64,000 nt of DNA, taken from the NCBI GenBank assembly GCA_023151115.1, contig JAKLJP010000001.1:62001-126000 (forward strand). The letters run 5' to 3'. The first letter of the stretch is position 1. Each line of letters starts with the position of its first letter. This document shows positions 42,333 through 51,897 of this stretch, one piece after another. Both the position numbers and the translations under genes were made by a program. The stretch comes from Anaerolineae bacterium. Lineage in GTDB: Bacteria; Chloroflexota; Anaerolineae; 4572-78; J111. The notes under the pieces are model-generated. The model made no database searches, was not told the DNA's origin, and saw only the letters and a program-made list of their open reading frames with translations.

Positions 42333-42339
42333 TACTCAT
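42250..42339 (-). pseudogene. 5' remnant of an antibiotic-biosynthesis-monooxygenase-like gene
   Basis: From an ATG at 42339, with AAAGGAGG before it, the leftward frame reads MSIIYIGQSQTKPDEIENFRDFLTSV, which resembles the start of ABM-domain (YgiN-like) proteins. It then runs into the IS3 remnant. Only ~28 codons survive. Confidence 0.5.
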
Positions 42340-42539
42340 AGCTTCCTCCTTTGATTATGACTGCGGTATAATACCATCGGCATAGATGTAGAGCGGATCG
42401 TGGGATAAGAAAGGAATGAATCCTCGATTATATACAAATACCCTCCGGGTTTGTCAAAAATATCCTTATTCTGCTGCGGGTAGCTGAAATAAACTTGAAC
42501 AGCTTTGGCGGCTAGGGGGACTTGCTCTTGTTATTTTTC

Positions 42540-42574
42540 GGTACACAGAAAATCGAGGCTATAATTCGTGTACC
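42540..42574 (+). promoter_or_regulatory. Inverted repeat spanning a -10 box before the methyltransferase gene
   Basis: GGTACAC (42540-42546) and GTGTACC (42568-42574) flank TATAAT at 42560-42565. The -35 is poor. This is a candidate operator over a promoter 25 bases before the ATG at 42599. Confidence 0.5.
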
Positions 42575-42598
42575 AGAAAATAAATAGGAGAGATACCA

Positions 42599-43429
42599 AT
42601 GACTGAGAAAGATCAGACTATGGGGGCGGAAAAGTACCTTCACGGCTACAGCGCCGAGCATCGGACCTTCTTATCCAGTCGAACGGCTACCCGGGAGGCC
42701 GCGTTTTTCCTCCCCTTTCTCAAGCCGGGCATGCGTCTGTTGGACTGCGGCTGCGGGATGGGGGCGCTGACGACGAGCCTGGCCGAGTGGCTCGCCCCAG
42801 GCCAAGTGATTGGCATTGACCGGGAACCGAGCCAGGTCGAAGCGGCCCGCGCCTGGGCCGCGGAGAAAGGCGTTGCCAATGTTCGTTTCCAAAGCGGGAA
42901 CATTTATGATATTCCCTACCCCACTGCCTCCTTCGACGCTGTCTTTGCTTTTACCGTACTGGAACATCTTCGCGAGCCGCGCCGGGCCATGCGGGAGATG
43001 CGGCGGGTATTGAAACCGGGGGGTGTGGCCGGAGTGTACGACCCCGATTATGCCACCCTGCTGCAAGAGCCGTCCACGCCCAGATTGCAAGAACTTAGCC
43101 GGCTGATACGCCGCTTCAGCGAGGAAAATGGCAGCCCCTATTACGCCCGCCACCAGCGCCAATACTTCCTTGAAGCAGGTTTTGCCCGCACAGAAGGTTT
43201 TGTCTTCGCTGTGGGTGGGGGGAACCCGGAAGCCATGCCGTTTATGTACCGGGTTGTGCTGAAACCAACGCTAGAGAGTCTCCGCCCCTGGATCATCGAG
43301 CATGGCCTGGCTGATGGGACGCACTTAGATGCACTGCTGGCCGAAGCCCAGGCCTGGTCAGAAAGGCCGGACGCCTTTTTCGCCCTCCTGCAATGTGCGG
43401 CTGTGGCCTGGGCCCCCCAGGAGTTTTAG
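42599..43429 (+). CDS. Class I SAM-dependent methyltransferase
   Basis: 276 residues. Motif I is LLDCGCGMGALTTSLAEWL (near residue 42), the ribose-binding acid is GIDREPSQV, and FDAVFAFTVLEHLREPRRAMREMRRVLKPGGVAGVYDPDY covers motifs II-III in the UbiE/Methyltransf_11 style. Substrate is not evident. ATAGGAGAG precedes the ATG. It stands alone between an IS remnant and gpsA. Confidence 0.85.
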   Translation: MTEKDQTMGAEKYLHGYSAEHRTFLSSRTATREAAFFLPFLKPGMRLLDCGCGMGALTTSLAEWLAPGQVIGIDREPSQVEAARAWAAEKGVANVRFQSGNIYDIPYPTASFDAVFAFTVLEHLREPRRAMREMRRVLKPGGVAGVYDPDYATLLQEPSTPRLQELSRLIRRFSEENGSPYYARHQRQYFLEAGFARTEGFVFAVGGGNPEAMPFMYRVVLKPTLESLRPWIIEHGLADGTHLDALLAEAQAWSERPDAFFALLQCAAVAWAPQEF

Positions 43430-43700
43430 GCAGCAAGGGAAGTTTAGCGTACAAACCCGGCTACGTGATGCTCAAATATTTTTATGGAGATTCCACTCAG
43501 CGCGGACTCCCATCCGCTGGGGGTTATTTCAATTTCCAATAAATTATGTGGGCTTGGTAACAGGTCTACGGATAGGCAAGCGAAATTTAGTCCAGTCACT
43601 TATAGTCTCCAAAGCTGGAGAAACTTGGAGTTAATCCTGCGGTATCATTACCCAACTTTCAGTGCGTACCAACCAGGAGGAAATTGCCTTTTTGGCATAG

Positions 43701-43729
43701 TTGCTTCATCTATTCCTCTTCTCTATAAT
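43701..43729 (+). promoter_or_regulatory. Promoter for gpsA
   Basis: TTGCTT (43701-43706) and TATAAT (43724-43729) are separated by 17 bases. Transcription should start near 43736, which makes the ATG at 43739 nearly leaderless and favours the start at 43778. The rest of 43430-43777 shows no gene. Confidence 0.65.
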
Positions 43730-43777
43730 TTAATAAGCATGAGCCATTCTTTTCAACCTAACGAGGGGGAAACAACG

Positions 43778-44761
43778 ATGCAGGTAGGGTTAGTTGGGCT
43801 GGGCAACCTGGGCACCGCCATGGGGCATTTGATTGCCAAAAACGGGCACGAGGTACTCGGCTGGGAGTACAACCGGGCCGTCGTCGAGGAAATCAACGGG
43901 CAGCATACCAACTCCAAATTCCTGCCCGAGGTGCTGCTACATTCCGGCCTGAAGGCGACTCCCGACCTGGTTAAGGTGTTCCAGGCCTGCCCGGTCATCA
44001 TCATCGCCCTGCCCTCCGTGTTTATCAAGCCTACCCTGGAACCGTTGGCCGGGCAAGTCGCTGACGACGCCCTCCTGGTCAATATGGCCAAGGGCATTGA
44101 CCGGCAAACCGGTTTGACCTCATTTCAAATCCTGGCGCAGCTATTTCCGGCTGCCCGCAAGGTGATGCTCTCCGGTCCCTCGATCGCCAACGAGTTTGCC
44201 CGGGAGATGCCGACGACGGTGGTCATCGCCGGGAGCAGCAAAGCCGATCTGCTGGTCGTGGCCCAACTCCTGGATAATGACTATTTTCGCACCCGCTTCT
44301 CGGATGATGTGATCGGAGTGGAATTAGGCGGGATTTTGAAGAACATTTATGCTATCGGGCTGGGCTTGTTTGACGGTCAGGGGATCACCAGTATCAATTT
44401 CAGGGCAGTTTACCTGACGATTGCCCTGGAGGAAATCTCTCGATTTGGGGTAGGCCTGGGAGCCAGGGTAGAGACCTTTTTGTACCTGGCCGGGGTGGGC
44501 GACTTGCTGGCAACTTCTTTCAGCGAGCACAGCCACAATCGTCGTCTGGGAGAATGGCTGGCGCAAGGATTATCTCTGGCCGAGATTAAGGGCAAGATGG
44601 GCGTGCTGCCGGAAGGCTTTAATACCCTCGAAGCCGCCCTCTATTTGGCCGAAAAGCTGCATCTCTCCTTACCTCTGGCCAAGGGTTTGTATGACGTAGC
44701 CAGTGGCCGGATTGAGGCTAAACGCTTTATCAACGCTTTCATCAAAGATTTTGTGGAATAG
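43778..44761 (+). CDS. gpsA: NAD(P)-dependent glycerol-3-phosphate dehydrogenase
   Basis: Reduces dihydroxyacetone phosphate to sn-glycerol 3-phosphate for phospholipid synthesis. 327 residues. The nucleotide-binding VGLVGLGNLGTAMG opens the protein; NMAKGID, SGPSIANEFAREMPTTVV, the catalytic lysine in ELGGILKNIYAIGLG, and GVGDLLATSFSEHSHNRRLGEWLAQG are all present in order. GAGGGGGAAACAACG precedes the ATG at 43778; an upstream in-frame ATG at 43739 would add 13 residues without homology. Confidence 0.92.
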   Translation: MQVGLVGLGNLGTAMGHLIAKNGHEVLGWEYNRAVVEEINGQHTNSKFLPEVLLHSGLKATPDLVKVFQACPVIIIALPSVFIKPTLEPLAGQVADDALLVNMAKGIDRQTGLTSFQILAQLFPAARKVMLSGPSIANEFAREMPTTVVIAGSSKADLLVVAQLLDNDYFRTRFSDDVIGVELGGILKNIYAIGLGLFDGQGITSINFRAVYLTIALEEISRFGVGLGARVETFLYLAGVGDLLATSFSEHSHNRRLGEWLAQGLSLAEIKGKMGVLPEGFNTLEAALYLAEKLHLSLPLAKGLYDVASGRIEAKRFINAFIKDFVE

Positions 44762-44836
44762 GCATTGACCTTGTAGACCGCTATGCCTTGATGACCGTGG
44801 AGAGACGGGTGGTGGTAGGCTACCTGGCTAAAACCA

Positions 44837-47608
44837 ATGACTGAACCCTTGGCGATTACGACTTTTCTGCCACCCCTGCTGGATTTTACCCTGGCCAATG
44901 GTCTGCGGGTTATCCTGGCCGAGGATCATAGCGCGCCTCTAGTGGCTACCAACGTTTTGTACCGTGTTGGCGCGGCCAACGATCCTCCGGGCCGTTCCGG
45001 TTTTGCTCATCTGCTGGAGCACTTGATGTCAACCGCCTTCAGCCACGTCAAAGCCGGCGAATTCGACCGGCTGTTGGAAGCGGCCGGCGCGGAAAACAAC
45101 GCCTGCACCACTCTCGATTATACCGCTTACCAGATTATGGCCCCGGCCAACCAACTGCCGCTGTTGCTGTGGCTGGAATCGGAACGAATGGGCTTTCCCA
45201 GGATCACCCGCTCGGCTTTTAAGGCCCAGCTGCGGGTCGTGATCGAGGAGCTGCGTGAGACGATTACCAACTCGCCCTATGGAGCTTCCGACGAGCGCTT
45301 CGACAGCCTGGCCTTCCAGGAATACCCCCCTTACGAACGCCCGGTGATTGGCACCGGGCCGGATCTGGCCGCAGCTCGCCTGAACGAACTCCTGGACTTT
45401 CAAGCCCGCTATTACCGGCCCAACAATGCCATCCTGGTCATCGCCGGCGATCTTGACCCCGGCTTAACTCAAGCCCTGGTCCGGGCCTATTTTGACGATC
45501 TCCCGGCTGGTCCGGCGTTAACGCCTATCCTGGCTTACTATCCGCTCCCTGTCCGGTTCCCGGCCACCCGAACCGACCCGACCAATGGCTGTCAGGTTGG
45601 AGCGGAAGAGGTCTGGATTGATCCGCTGGTCGAACTACCCCGTTATGCGGCGACTGTGGTCGGGCCGCGGCGTGGGACAGCGGCTTACTACGCCTTTGAC
45701 CTGCTGGCCGACATTCTGGGCAGCGGCGACAGCAGCCGGACCGAACGGCAGATCGTCCGGCCCGGTCTGGCGGCAGCCGTCTCGGTGAGCGTCTCCAGCT
45801 ACCTGGGCGCGAGCAGCCTGGATATCGTCGCCTACGCTCATGCCGGCGAGCCGGTCGAGCCGGTGAGCCAGGCCCTCCGGGCCGAATTTGACCGGGTGAT
45901 TACCGTGGGCGTGACCGAGGCGGAATTGGCCCGGGTGAAAAAGATGACCCTGGTAGATACCCTAACCTCATTGGGGGATTCGCGGGAGGAACTGGCCGAA
46001 CAACTGCAAGAAGCAGCCCTGTTTTTTGGCGATCCGGGAGCTATCGCGGCGGAGCTGGCTATGTACAACGCTGTCACCGTGGCCGACGTTCAGCGAGCGG
46101 CCCGGACTTATTTGTGCAAGCGGCCCATGAACGTCCTCCTGACCCTGCCGGCGGGCCCGGCCCGGCGCTGCCCGTATCCGGGCCGGTTCGTCGAGCCGGT
46201 CACGCCCCCGGCCAGCCCGGTGGACATTCAGCCGGGGGGCCAAACCCTCCCGGAAAGCACGGTTGACCGGACCGTTCCTCCGGCAGCCTTACCCGTAGGG
46301 GTGAAGTTTAACCCGTCGTTTGAAATGTTCAAGCTGGCTAACGGGTTGAGCGTTATCCTGGTTGAGCAGCACCGGCTGCCCACCCTTGACCTGAAGCTCT
46401 ACCTGACCGGCGCAAACCCCGCCCTCCCGGCCGAAAAACAGGGACTGGCCGAATTGGTGGCTGGCCTGCTGACCCGGGGTACGGACCGATACTCGGCCGA
46501 CGAAATCGCTGAATTGATGGAGTCTGCCGGTGGGGCGGTTGACTCTGCGACGGCTCTGGAATGGCTGACGGTATCGGTGACCAGCCTGGCTGCCGATAAG
46601 GACCTGGCTTTCGACCTGTTGGCGGAGATAGTTCGCCGGCCCACCTTTCCCCCGTCGGAACTGAAGACGCTCAAGGAACATCTGCTAACTTTCCTGGCCC
46701 ACGCGGCGGTCGAGCCGGACTATCTGGCTGATCGGCAGTTTTGCCGGGTCGCTTTTGGCCGGCACCCCTACAGTCTCAGTCCTCGCCCGGACATGGTCCA
46801 GCAATTGACCCGCCAGGATGCACTTGAATTTTACCGGACTGTCGCCCGGCCGAACAACGCCCTGCTGACGATCGCCGGTGATATGACCGGAGGCGAAGCC
46901 CGCCTCCTGGCTGAACGATTCCTGGCCGATTGGCGGTCCGGCAAAAATCATGACTTTTTGGACTACCCGGCCGCCGAAAGTGGTGACACCGCTGTGATTT
47001 ACTTGGTTGACCGGCCCGACTCCAGCCAGGCAACCCTGCAAATTGGCAATCTGGCTCTCAATGCCCGCAGCCCGGACCGGTATGCCCTGGAAGTCGCGAA
47101 TGCTGTCCTGGGCGGCACCTTTGCCTCACGGCTGAATTTGAAGCTGCGTGAAGAAATGGGGGTTACCTATGGCGTCGAGAGCAGTTTTGCCCAATACCGT
47201 GACATTGGTACCTTTCGGGTCTGCACGAATGTTGATCCGGACCGGGTAGCGGAAGCCATTACGGAAATCCTGGGCGAACTGCACCGCATTCGCACCCAGG
47301 CGGTGACCGCTGGGGAACTGGCGGCAGCCCGAGGTTATCTCACCGGCACTTTTCTGCGAGAGATAGAAACCCCGGCTGACCTGGCCGAAGCGCTGGCCGA
47401 ACGTTACCTGACCGGCGTCCCTCTGGACGAGCTAAAGCGCTACCTGGATCATCTGGAACAGGTGACCGAAGGGGACACCCTGACCGCTGCCGCTCGATAC
47501 ATTCAGGCCGACCAGGCGATTATTGTCGTTGTGGGTGACGCAGCCCGGTTGAAACCTCAATTGGAAAGGGAGTTGGGCCGGGTGGTCGTGGTAGTGCGGG
47601 AGAGGTGA
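44837..47608 (+). CDS. M16-family zinc metallopeptidase (tandem insulinase domains)
   Basis: 923 residues in two M16 halves. The N-terminal half has the inverted zinc motif HLLEH (H58, E61, H62) with a downstream acidic helix (VVIEELRETI), so it is the active half. The second half, from ~490, repeats the fold (FKLANGLSVILVEQHRLPTLDLKLYL) but lacks HxxEH (GLAELVAGLL in its place), as in PqqL and plant-type pitrilysins where it acts as a clamp. No signal peptide is visible, so it is probably cytosolic and cleaves peptides. Confidence 0.9.
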   Translation: MTEPLAITTFLPPLLDFTLANGLRVILAEDHSAPLVATNVLYRVGAANDPPGRSGFAHLLEHLMSTAFSHVKAGEFDRLLEAAGAENNACTTLDYTAYQIMAPANQLPLLLWLESERMGFPRITRSAFKAQLRVVIEELRETITNSPYGASDERFDSLAFQEYPPYERPVIGTGPDLAAARLNELLDFQARYYRPNNAILVIAGDLDPGLTQALVRAYFDDLPAGPALTPILAYYPLPVRFPATRTDPTNGCQVGAEEVWIDPLVELPRYAATVVGPRRGTAAYYAFDLLADILGSGDSSRTERQIVRPGLAAAVSVSVSSYLGASSLDIVAYAHAGEPVEPVSQALRAEFDRVITVGVTEAELARVKKMTLVDTLTSLGDSREELAEQLQEAALFFGDPGAIAAELAMYNAVTVADVQRAARTYLCKRPMNVLLTLPAGPARRCPYPGRFVEPVTPPASPVDIQPGGQTLPESTVDRTVPPAALPVGVKFNPSFEMFKLANGLSVILVEQHRLPTLDLKLYLTGANPALPAEKQGLAELVAGLLTRGTDRYSADEIAELMESAGGAVDSATALEWLTVSVTSLAADKDLAFDLLAEIVRRPTFPPSELKTLKEHLLTFLAHAAVEPDYLADRQFCRVAFGRHPYSLSPRPDMVQQLTRQDALEFYRTVARPNNALLTIAGDMTGGEARLLAERFLADWRSGKNHDFLDYPAAESGDTAVIYLVDRPDSSQATLQIGNLALNARSPDRYALEVANAVLGGTFASRLNLKLREEMGVTYGVESSFAQYRDIGTFRVCTNVDPDRVAEAITEILGELHRIRTQAVTAGELAAARGYLTGTFLREIETPADLAEALAERYLTGVPLDELKRYLDHLEQVTEGDTLTAAARYIQADQAIIVVVGDAARLKPQLERELGRVVVVVRER

Positions 47609-47856
47609 GTTCGGTCAAATCTCACCGCACTGGTTAATTATCTTGCTCCCCTTCAGGGGGCACCTCCAATTTTCGTGCATAAATGCGCAATAGGGAATAG
47701 AGTAAATGCCTACGAACCAGGTATTTGGGGCAGCGAGACCTGCGCTATTTTGAGCAGCCGCATCGTTTTTGGCCGGAACGATTTTTGGCAAGTGAGACGG
47801 AGATGCCGCTCGAGGAAAGAATTCCTCGTTTGGTAATGGCTTTTCTACCCCTTTGG

Positions 47857-48780
47857 CTACCGCTGAGCGCGTGCGGCGGCGACGAGTTCACGCGTTGCCG
47901 GGGCAACCTCAGCTGCGAAAAGCTCAATCGTCGGCGCGTCATCTGCGGCCAGGATGAATCCGGTGATCCCGTATTCGAGCGTGAGTTCGGCCAGATCTTC
48001 CGCCCACTGCTGGGGCGGTCCATTCAGCAAGGAACGACCGGTTTGGCCGAACTGGCCCGAAATGTTCAGCAAGCGGCGCACAGCGGCGGGATCCCGTCCC
48101 GCCGAGGCCGCGCCTTCGTCAATGTGTTGGTTCATTTCTTTCAGGCCGGCGGGGCCGCCTGGTACATAGCCGAGGCTGGGCAGCCAACCGTCAGCGACAC
48201 GTCCCGTGAGGTTCAGGATCCGCGGCTTGTAAGCCCCCACCCATATCCCAATATCGTGGGCAGGCGCAGGCCCGCGTTTGGCCCCCTTCACCTGGTAGTG
48301 CATGCCGTTGACGCGCACGCCGCCCGGCTGGTCGGCGGCCCAAATTTCACGGATAATCTGGATCGCTTCTTCCAGGGCAATGATCGACTCACCCGCCGTC
48401 AACCTTCGTCCGCCCATGGCTGCAATGCCATCCCAGAAGGCGCCGGCTCCGAGGCCTAACTCGAAGCGACCCCCGCTCAGGCGATCCAGGCTGGCAGCAC
48501 TGCGAGCGATGACCACCGGCTGCCGCAAGGGCAGGTTGAGTACGTTGGGGCTGAAGTGGATTTGCTGAGTGCGCGAGGCCACAAAGGATAAGAGGGTCCA
48601 GGTATCGTGGAACGCCGGCTGGTAGGGGTGGTCCTGGAAGGTCACCAGGTCGAGACCGGCCCGATCGGCCACCAGCGCCAGCTCGACCGCCTGCATAGCT
48701 GGCTGAACCACAGGAGTGATGAACGTACCGAACAACAGTTCGTGTCCGTAATCAGTCAAAGTATTCGATAAAATAGTCAT
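47857..48780 (-). CDS. LLM-class flavin-dependent oxidoreductase
   Basis: 307 residues of the luciferase-like TIM-barrel family: VELALVADRAGLDLVTFQDHPYQPAFHDTWTLLSFVASRTQQIHFSPNVLNLPLRQPVVIARSAASLDRLSGGRFELGLGAGAFWDGIAAMGG. These enzymes use FMN or F420; the class cannot be told here. Its ATG overlaps the upstream stop by four bases (ATGA), so it is coupled to the fusion gene before it. It is about 60% alike by eye to the N-terminal domain of that fusion, so one is a duplicate of the other. Confidence 0.88.
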   Translation of the reverse strand: MTILSNTLTDYGHELLFGTFITPVVQPAMQAVELALVADRAGLDLVTFQDHPYQPAFHDTWTLLSFVASRTQQIHFSPNVLNLPLRQPVVIARSAASLDRLSGGRFELGLGAGAFWDGIAAMGGRRLTAGESIIALEEAIQIIREIWAADQPGGVRVNGMHYQVKGAKRGPAPAHDIGIWVGAYKPRILNLTGRVADGWLPSLGYVPGGPAGLKEMNQHIDEGAASAGRDPAAVRRLLNISGQFGQTGRSLLNGPPQQWAEDLAELTLEYGITGFILAADDAPTIELFAAEVAPATRELVAAARAQR

Positions 48781-51074
48781 AGCGTTTTGTCTCCTTCATT
48801 TTGTAATTGCCCTTGCCGGGCTGGTGCAATATTGAAGTTGTCACGAAAGACGTTGTCGGGGTCATAGCGCGACTTCAACTCGCGCAGGCGCTCGAGCGTT
48901 CTGGGTGGAAACGCATCGTTGAGACGCTCCGGGCGCAGGTCGGTGTCAAAGCTGAGATAGAGACCCTCGAAATAGGGATGGAGTTCGTCCCACAGCGCGT
49001 TCAGGCGCTCCCGGCTCGCTCCGAAGGCCGTTACCTGGAAGTTGGCCGAGCGGCTGCCGAAGGCCGTCGCGTCGGGATCAACGTCAGACACCACGCCCCC
49101 CATCGAGCGGATCTGGAAGAAATAGACCACGCCGCTGTGGATCAGCCGGGCCGCCGCGGTGGCAAATTCCGGCGTGAGGTGAGCGAGTGATCCAGAGCGG
49201 GCGGCCGGTTCACCCTGCCCGTTGTGATCGTCACCTGGCGCATTGGCCATCACGGCCGCGTACGAGGTGATCACCACGCGCTGGTCGTACAGTGGCGCGA
49301 TCCGGACCAGGGGTTGCAGCCGGCTGACAATGGTTTCCGGTTGGTCTGAGTTGACCATCGCCAGTACATAAGCCAGGGCGGGCTGGCCCCGGCGAGGTGG
49401 GCTGACGATAAGAAAGCTGGTCAAATCGCGTGGCGCTGCCTCGACGGCCGCGCCCCACTTTTGGAGGAAGCCGGCCGTGTCGCTGGCATCGAGGATGAAC
49501 GTGGCCCAACCCACCTCACCGACCTCGTCAACCTCGAACTCAAACGAGGTCACGATACCGAAGTTCGCTCCGGCCCCACGAACGGCCCAGAACAGATCCG
49601 CGTTCTCCTGGTCGTCTGCGCGCACCACCGACCCATCGGCCAGCACCATCTCGACGGCGCGCAGATGATCAATGGTCAGGCCGTGGGCGCGCGTTAGCCA
49701 GCCAATGCCGCCAGTGGTCGCCAGTCCGCCGACCCCCACACCGCCGTAGTCCCCGGAGCTTAGCGCCCACCCATACGGGGCCAGGGCCGCGGCAACGTCC
49801 ATCCAGCGTGCCCCCGGCTCAAGGCGCACCCGACGGGTTGACGGATCAAGCACTTCGATCGTGTTCATTTTGGACAGATCGATGACGATGCCACCATTGT
49901 TGGTGGAGCGACCACTGATACCGTGCCCGCCGCTGCGGATCGCCAGCGGCAAATGCGGATGGGTACGGGCAAAAGCGAGGGCTTCGACGACCTGGTCGGT
50001 GTTCTTGACCTGAAAGACAAGGCCGGGCGATCCGCCCCGGATGTAGGTTGATTTGACGCGGGTGTAGTTGGTATCTCCTGGCTCAATCACGGCGTCCGTC
50101 AGGGATGCAGGGACGGCCTCGTAGTCGATCCCGGCGCGCCGTTTGGCCCGCACCGCAGCACGCCGGATCTGGGGACCGGAGCCCAGTTGTGGAAGCTCCC
50201 GGCTGACGGCTTCCCGCAAGGCCGGAGCCACCTCGACCGCGAACTGCTCCATAGTCCTCGGGTCATCGGTCATGAGGATGAAGGTCCCGACGCCATCATT
50301 GATCACCAGTGGGAGCAGGTCGCCGACCCATTTTTCGCTTGGCCCCTCCAGAGATCCGCCGGGAGAAGCAGAGAATTGGCCCGAGATATTGACAAGCCGG
50401 CGAATCTCGCGCGGATCTCTGCCCGCCTCGAGGGCAGCCTCATCAATGATCTGATTCCCGGCCTGCAATTCGCCCTGTTTCAGGTACGGGAGCGAGGGCA
50501 GCCAGCCGTCTGCCTTCTGACCGATCAACCGCAGCATGCGCGGTTTGTACGCCCCCAACCAGATGGGGATATCGTGGGCCGGCACAGGTCCCCGCTGCGC
50601 CCCGTCGAGGTGATAGTAGCTACCCTGGAAGTGCAGGGGATTGTCGTTGCCGGCATCGAAGATGCCGCGAATGACATCAATAGCTTCACTGAGGGCCGCA
50701 ACGGCCTCTCCCGGCGCCAGTCGCCGTCCCCCCATCGCCTCGATTGCCTCCCAAAAGGCTCCCGCGCCGAGCGCAACATCCAGCCGACCGCTGGAAAGCA
50801 GGTCAAGACTGGCCGCGGAGCGCGCCAATACCGCCGGGGCGCGCAGCGGCACGTTGAGTACATTGGCGGCGAGATGCACGCGCTCGGTCTGGCCGGCAAC
50901 CCAGGCCATGAGCGTCCAGGTATCAAGGAAGGCTGGCTGGTAGGGATGATCTTGAAACGTAACCAGGTCATAGCCAAGCGCTTCGCTGCGTCTGGCGAGC
51001 GCAACGACTGTCTCCGGCGCGTTGTTCCGCGGCGTGATGAATATTCCGAACTGAATGGGGTGATTGTAATTCAT
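48777..51074 (-). CDS. Fusion of LLM flavin oxidoreductase and berberine-bridge-type FAD oxidoreductase
   Basis: 765 residues. Residues 1-~295 form a luciferase-like domain (FQDHPYQPAFLDTWTLMAW, LGAGAFWEAIEAMGGRR). Residues ~325-765 form a PCMH-type FAD domain with the flavin-attaching histidine H384 in IRSGGHGISG, GVGVGGLATTGGIGWLTRAHGL, and the C-terminal BBE motif YDPDNVFRDNFNI. The second cysteine of bicovalent enzymes is replaced (GDYGGVGVGG). Two flavin enzymes in one chain suggest consecutive steps on one substrate, not identified. It is first in an operon with the gene at 47857 and probably repressed by the MarR protein upstream. Confidence 0.85.
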   Translation of the reverse strand: MNYNHPIQFGIFITPRNNAPETVVALARRSEALGYDLVTFQDHPYQPAFLDTWTLMAWVAGQTERVHLAANVLNVPLRAPAVLARSAASLDLLSSGRLDVALGAGAFWEAIEAMGGRRLAPGEAVAALSEAIDVIRGIFDAGNDNPLHFQGSYYHLDGAQRGPVPAHDIPIWLGAYKPRMLRLIGQKADGWLPSLPYLKQGELQAGNQIIDEAALEAGRDPREIRRLVNISGQFSASPGGSLEGPSEKWVGDLLPLVINDGVGTFILMTDDPRTMEQFAVEVAPALREAVSRELPQLGSGPQIRRAAVRAKRRAGIDYEAVPASLTDAVIEPGDTNYTRVKSTYIRGGSPGLVFQVKNTDQVVEALAFARTHPHLPLAIRSGGHGISGRSTNNGGIVIDLSKMNTIEVLDPSTRRVRLEPGARWMDVAAALAPYGWALSSGDYGGVGVGGLATTGGIGWLTRAHGLTIDHLRAVEMVLADGSVVRADDQENADLFWAVRGAGANFGIVTSFEFEVDEVGEVGWATFILDASDTAGFLQKWGAAVEAAPRDLTSFLIVSPPRRGQPALAYVLAMVNSDQPETIVSRLQPLVRIAPLYDQRVVITSYAAVMANAPGDDHNGQGEPAARSGSLAHLTPEFATAAARLIHSGVVYFFQIRSMGGVVSDVDPDATAFGSRSANFQVTAFGASRERLNALWDELHPYFEGLYLSFDTDLRPERLNDAFPPRTLERLRELKSRYDPDNVFRDNFNIAPARQGQLQNEGDKTL

Positions 51075-51165
51075 GATGGTAACTTCCCTATGTGTCTTCT
51101 TCCTAATATCATTGAGAACCAGAAGTACGCCAAACAGGCGTTAGTAAGCTCATTATCCTTATATG

Positions 51166-51179
51166 GTAAGGCGGCTTAC
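51166..51179. promoter_or_regulatory. MarR-type operator upstream of the oxidoreductase operon
   Basis: GTAAG-GCGG-CTTAC with AT-rich flanks (ATATG and TATAT). The same 14 bases occur in reverse orientation at 51774-51787 over the marR promoter. It lies 92 bases before the fusion-gene ATG. Confidence 0.7.
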
Positions 51180-51205
51180 TATATGGATAAAAAATTTTTG
51201 CTTTA

Positions 51206-51763
51206 CTATTCAGAACCGCTATCCATAGAACTGTCCTTCACCAACTGATAGTTGAGCTTTTCGATAAGGGCGCGCTGTTCATCCAGTTCGGCAGGCGTAA
51301 AACAGGCAAACAACTTCTCGATATGTTGGAAACGCTCCAGCAGCAGTTGATCCATCACTCCCATTGACTGCTCTGTTAGCTGGATGGTGCAGCGGCGTCC
51401 ATCGCTCGGATAATCCCTTCGCGCCACGTACCCGTCGCGCTCCAGTCCGGCCAGCAGGCCAGTCATCGTCCCACGAGTCACCTGCGTGGCTTCGGCGATT
51501 TCAGAAGGGGTGAGCTGGTTCTGCGGCGCATTCTTGAGCAGCAGTAGCACTGAAAGTTTGCCTTCCGATAGGTTGTAGCGGTCGAAAAGCGCCTGTTCCT
51601 CAGCCAACAACTTGCGCGAGATCAGCAGGATGAGCAAGTAAGTCTGGACCTGCTCCATATTCTCCCGTTTCACGGCTTGCCGAAACGCGGCCATAAGGTT
51701 CTGGTAACGCGGATCAAGTTCACAAACATGATTGAGCGTATCTTTATCCTTTAGGTCGTCCAT
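51206..51763 (-). CDS. MarR-family transcriptional regulator
   Basis: 185 residues. The winged helix is typical: FDRYNLSEGKLSVLLLLKNAPQNQLTPSEIAEATQVTRGTMTGLLAGLERDGYVARRDYPSDGRRCTIQLTEQSMGVM, with the DxRxxxxxLT wing (DGRRCTIQLT). It lies upstream of, and in the same orientation as, the flavin oxidoreductase genes. Identical palindromes at both promoters suggest that it represses itself and the operon until a small aromatic or electrophilic compound binds. Confidence 0.9.
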   Translation of the reverse strand: MDDLKDKDTLNHVCELDPRYQNLMAAFRQAVKRENMEQVQTYLLILLISRKLLAEEQALFDRYNLSEGKLSVLLLLKNAPQNQLTPSEIAEATQVTRGTMTGLLAGLERDGYVARRDYPSDGRRCTIQLTEQSMGVMDQLLLERFQHIEKLFACFTPAELDEQRALIEKLNYQLVKDSSMDSGSE

Positions 51764-51770
51764 AAGTTAT

Positions 51771-51799
51771 ATTGTAAGCCGCCTTACTATATTTGTCAA
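51771..51799 (-). promoter_or_regulatory. marR promoter overlapped by operator
   Basis: On the minus strand TTGACA (51799-51794) and TACAAT (51776-51771) are 17 bases apart. The palindrome GTAAGCCGCCTTAC (51774-51787) covers the spacer and the -10. Confidence 0.75.
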
Positions 51800-51897
51800 G
51801 GACAGCTAACCTGAATTATCCATCGTTTCTATATGCGAGACCAATACAAAACGGGGCAAACCTGATTAGCCCTTCGACTAGCTGTAAAAACTCCTTG

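Noticed and set aside
47725..48459. 244-residue rightward frame opposite the LLM oxidoreductase gene
   Set aside because: Shadow of a well-supported leftward gene; its translation resembles no family.
50187..51248. 353-residue rightward frame opposite the fusion gene
   Set aside because: Antisense shadow of the LLM domain, which has clear motifs on the other strand.
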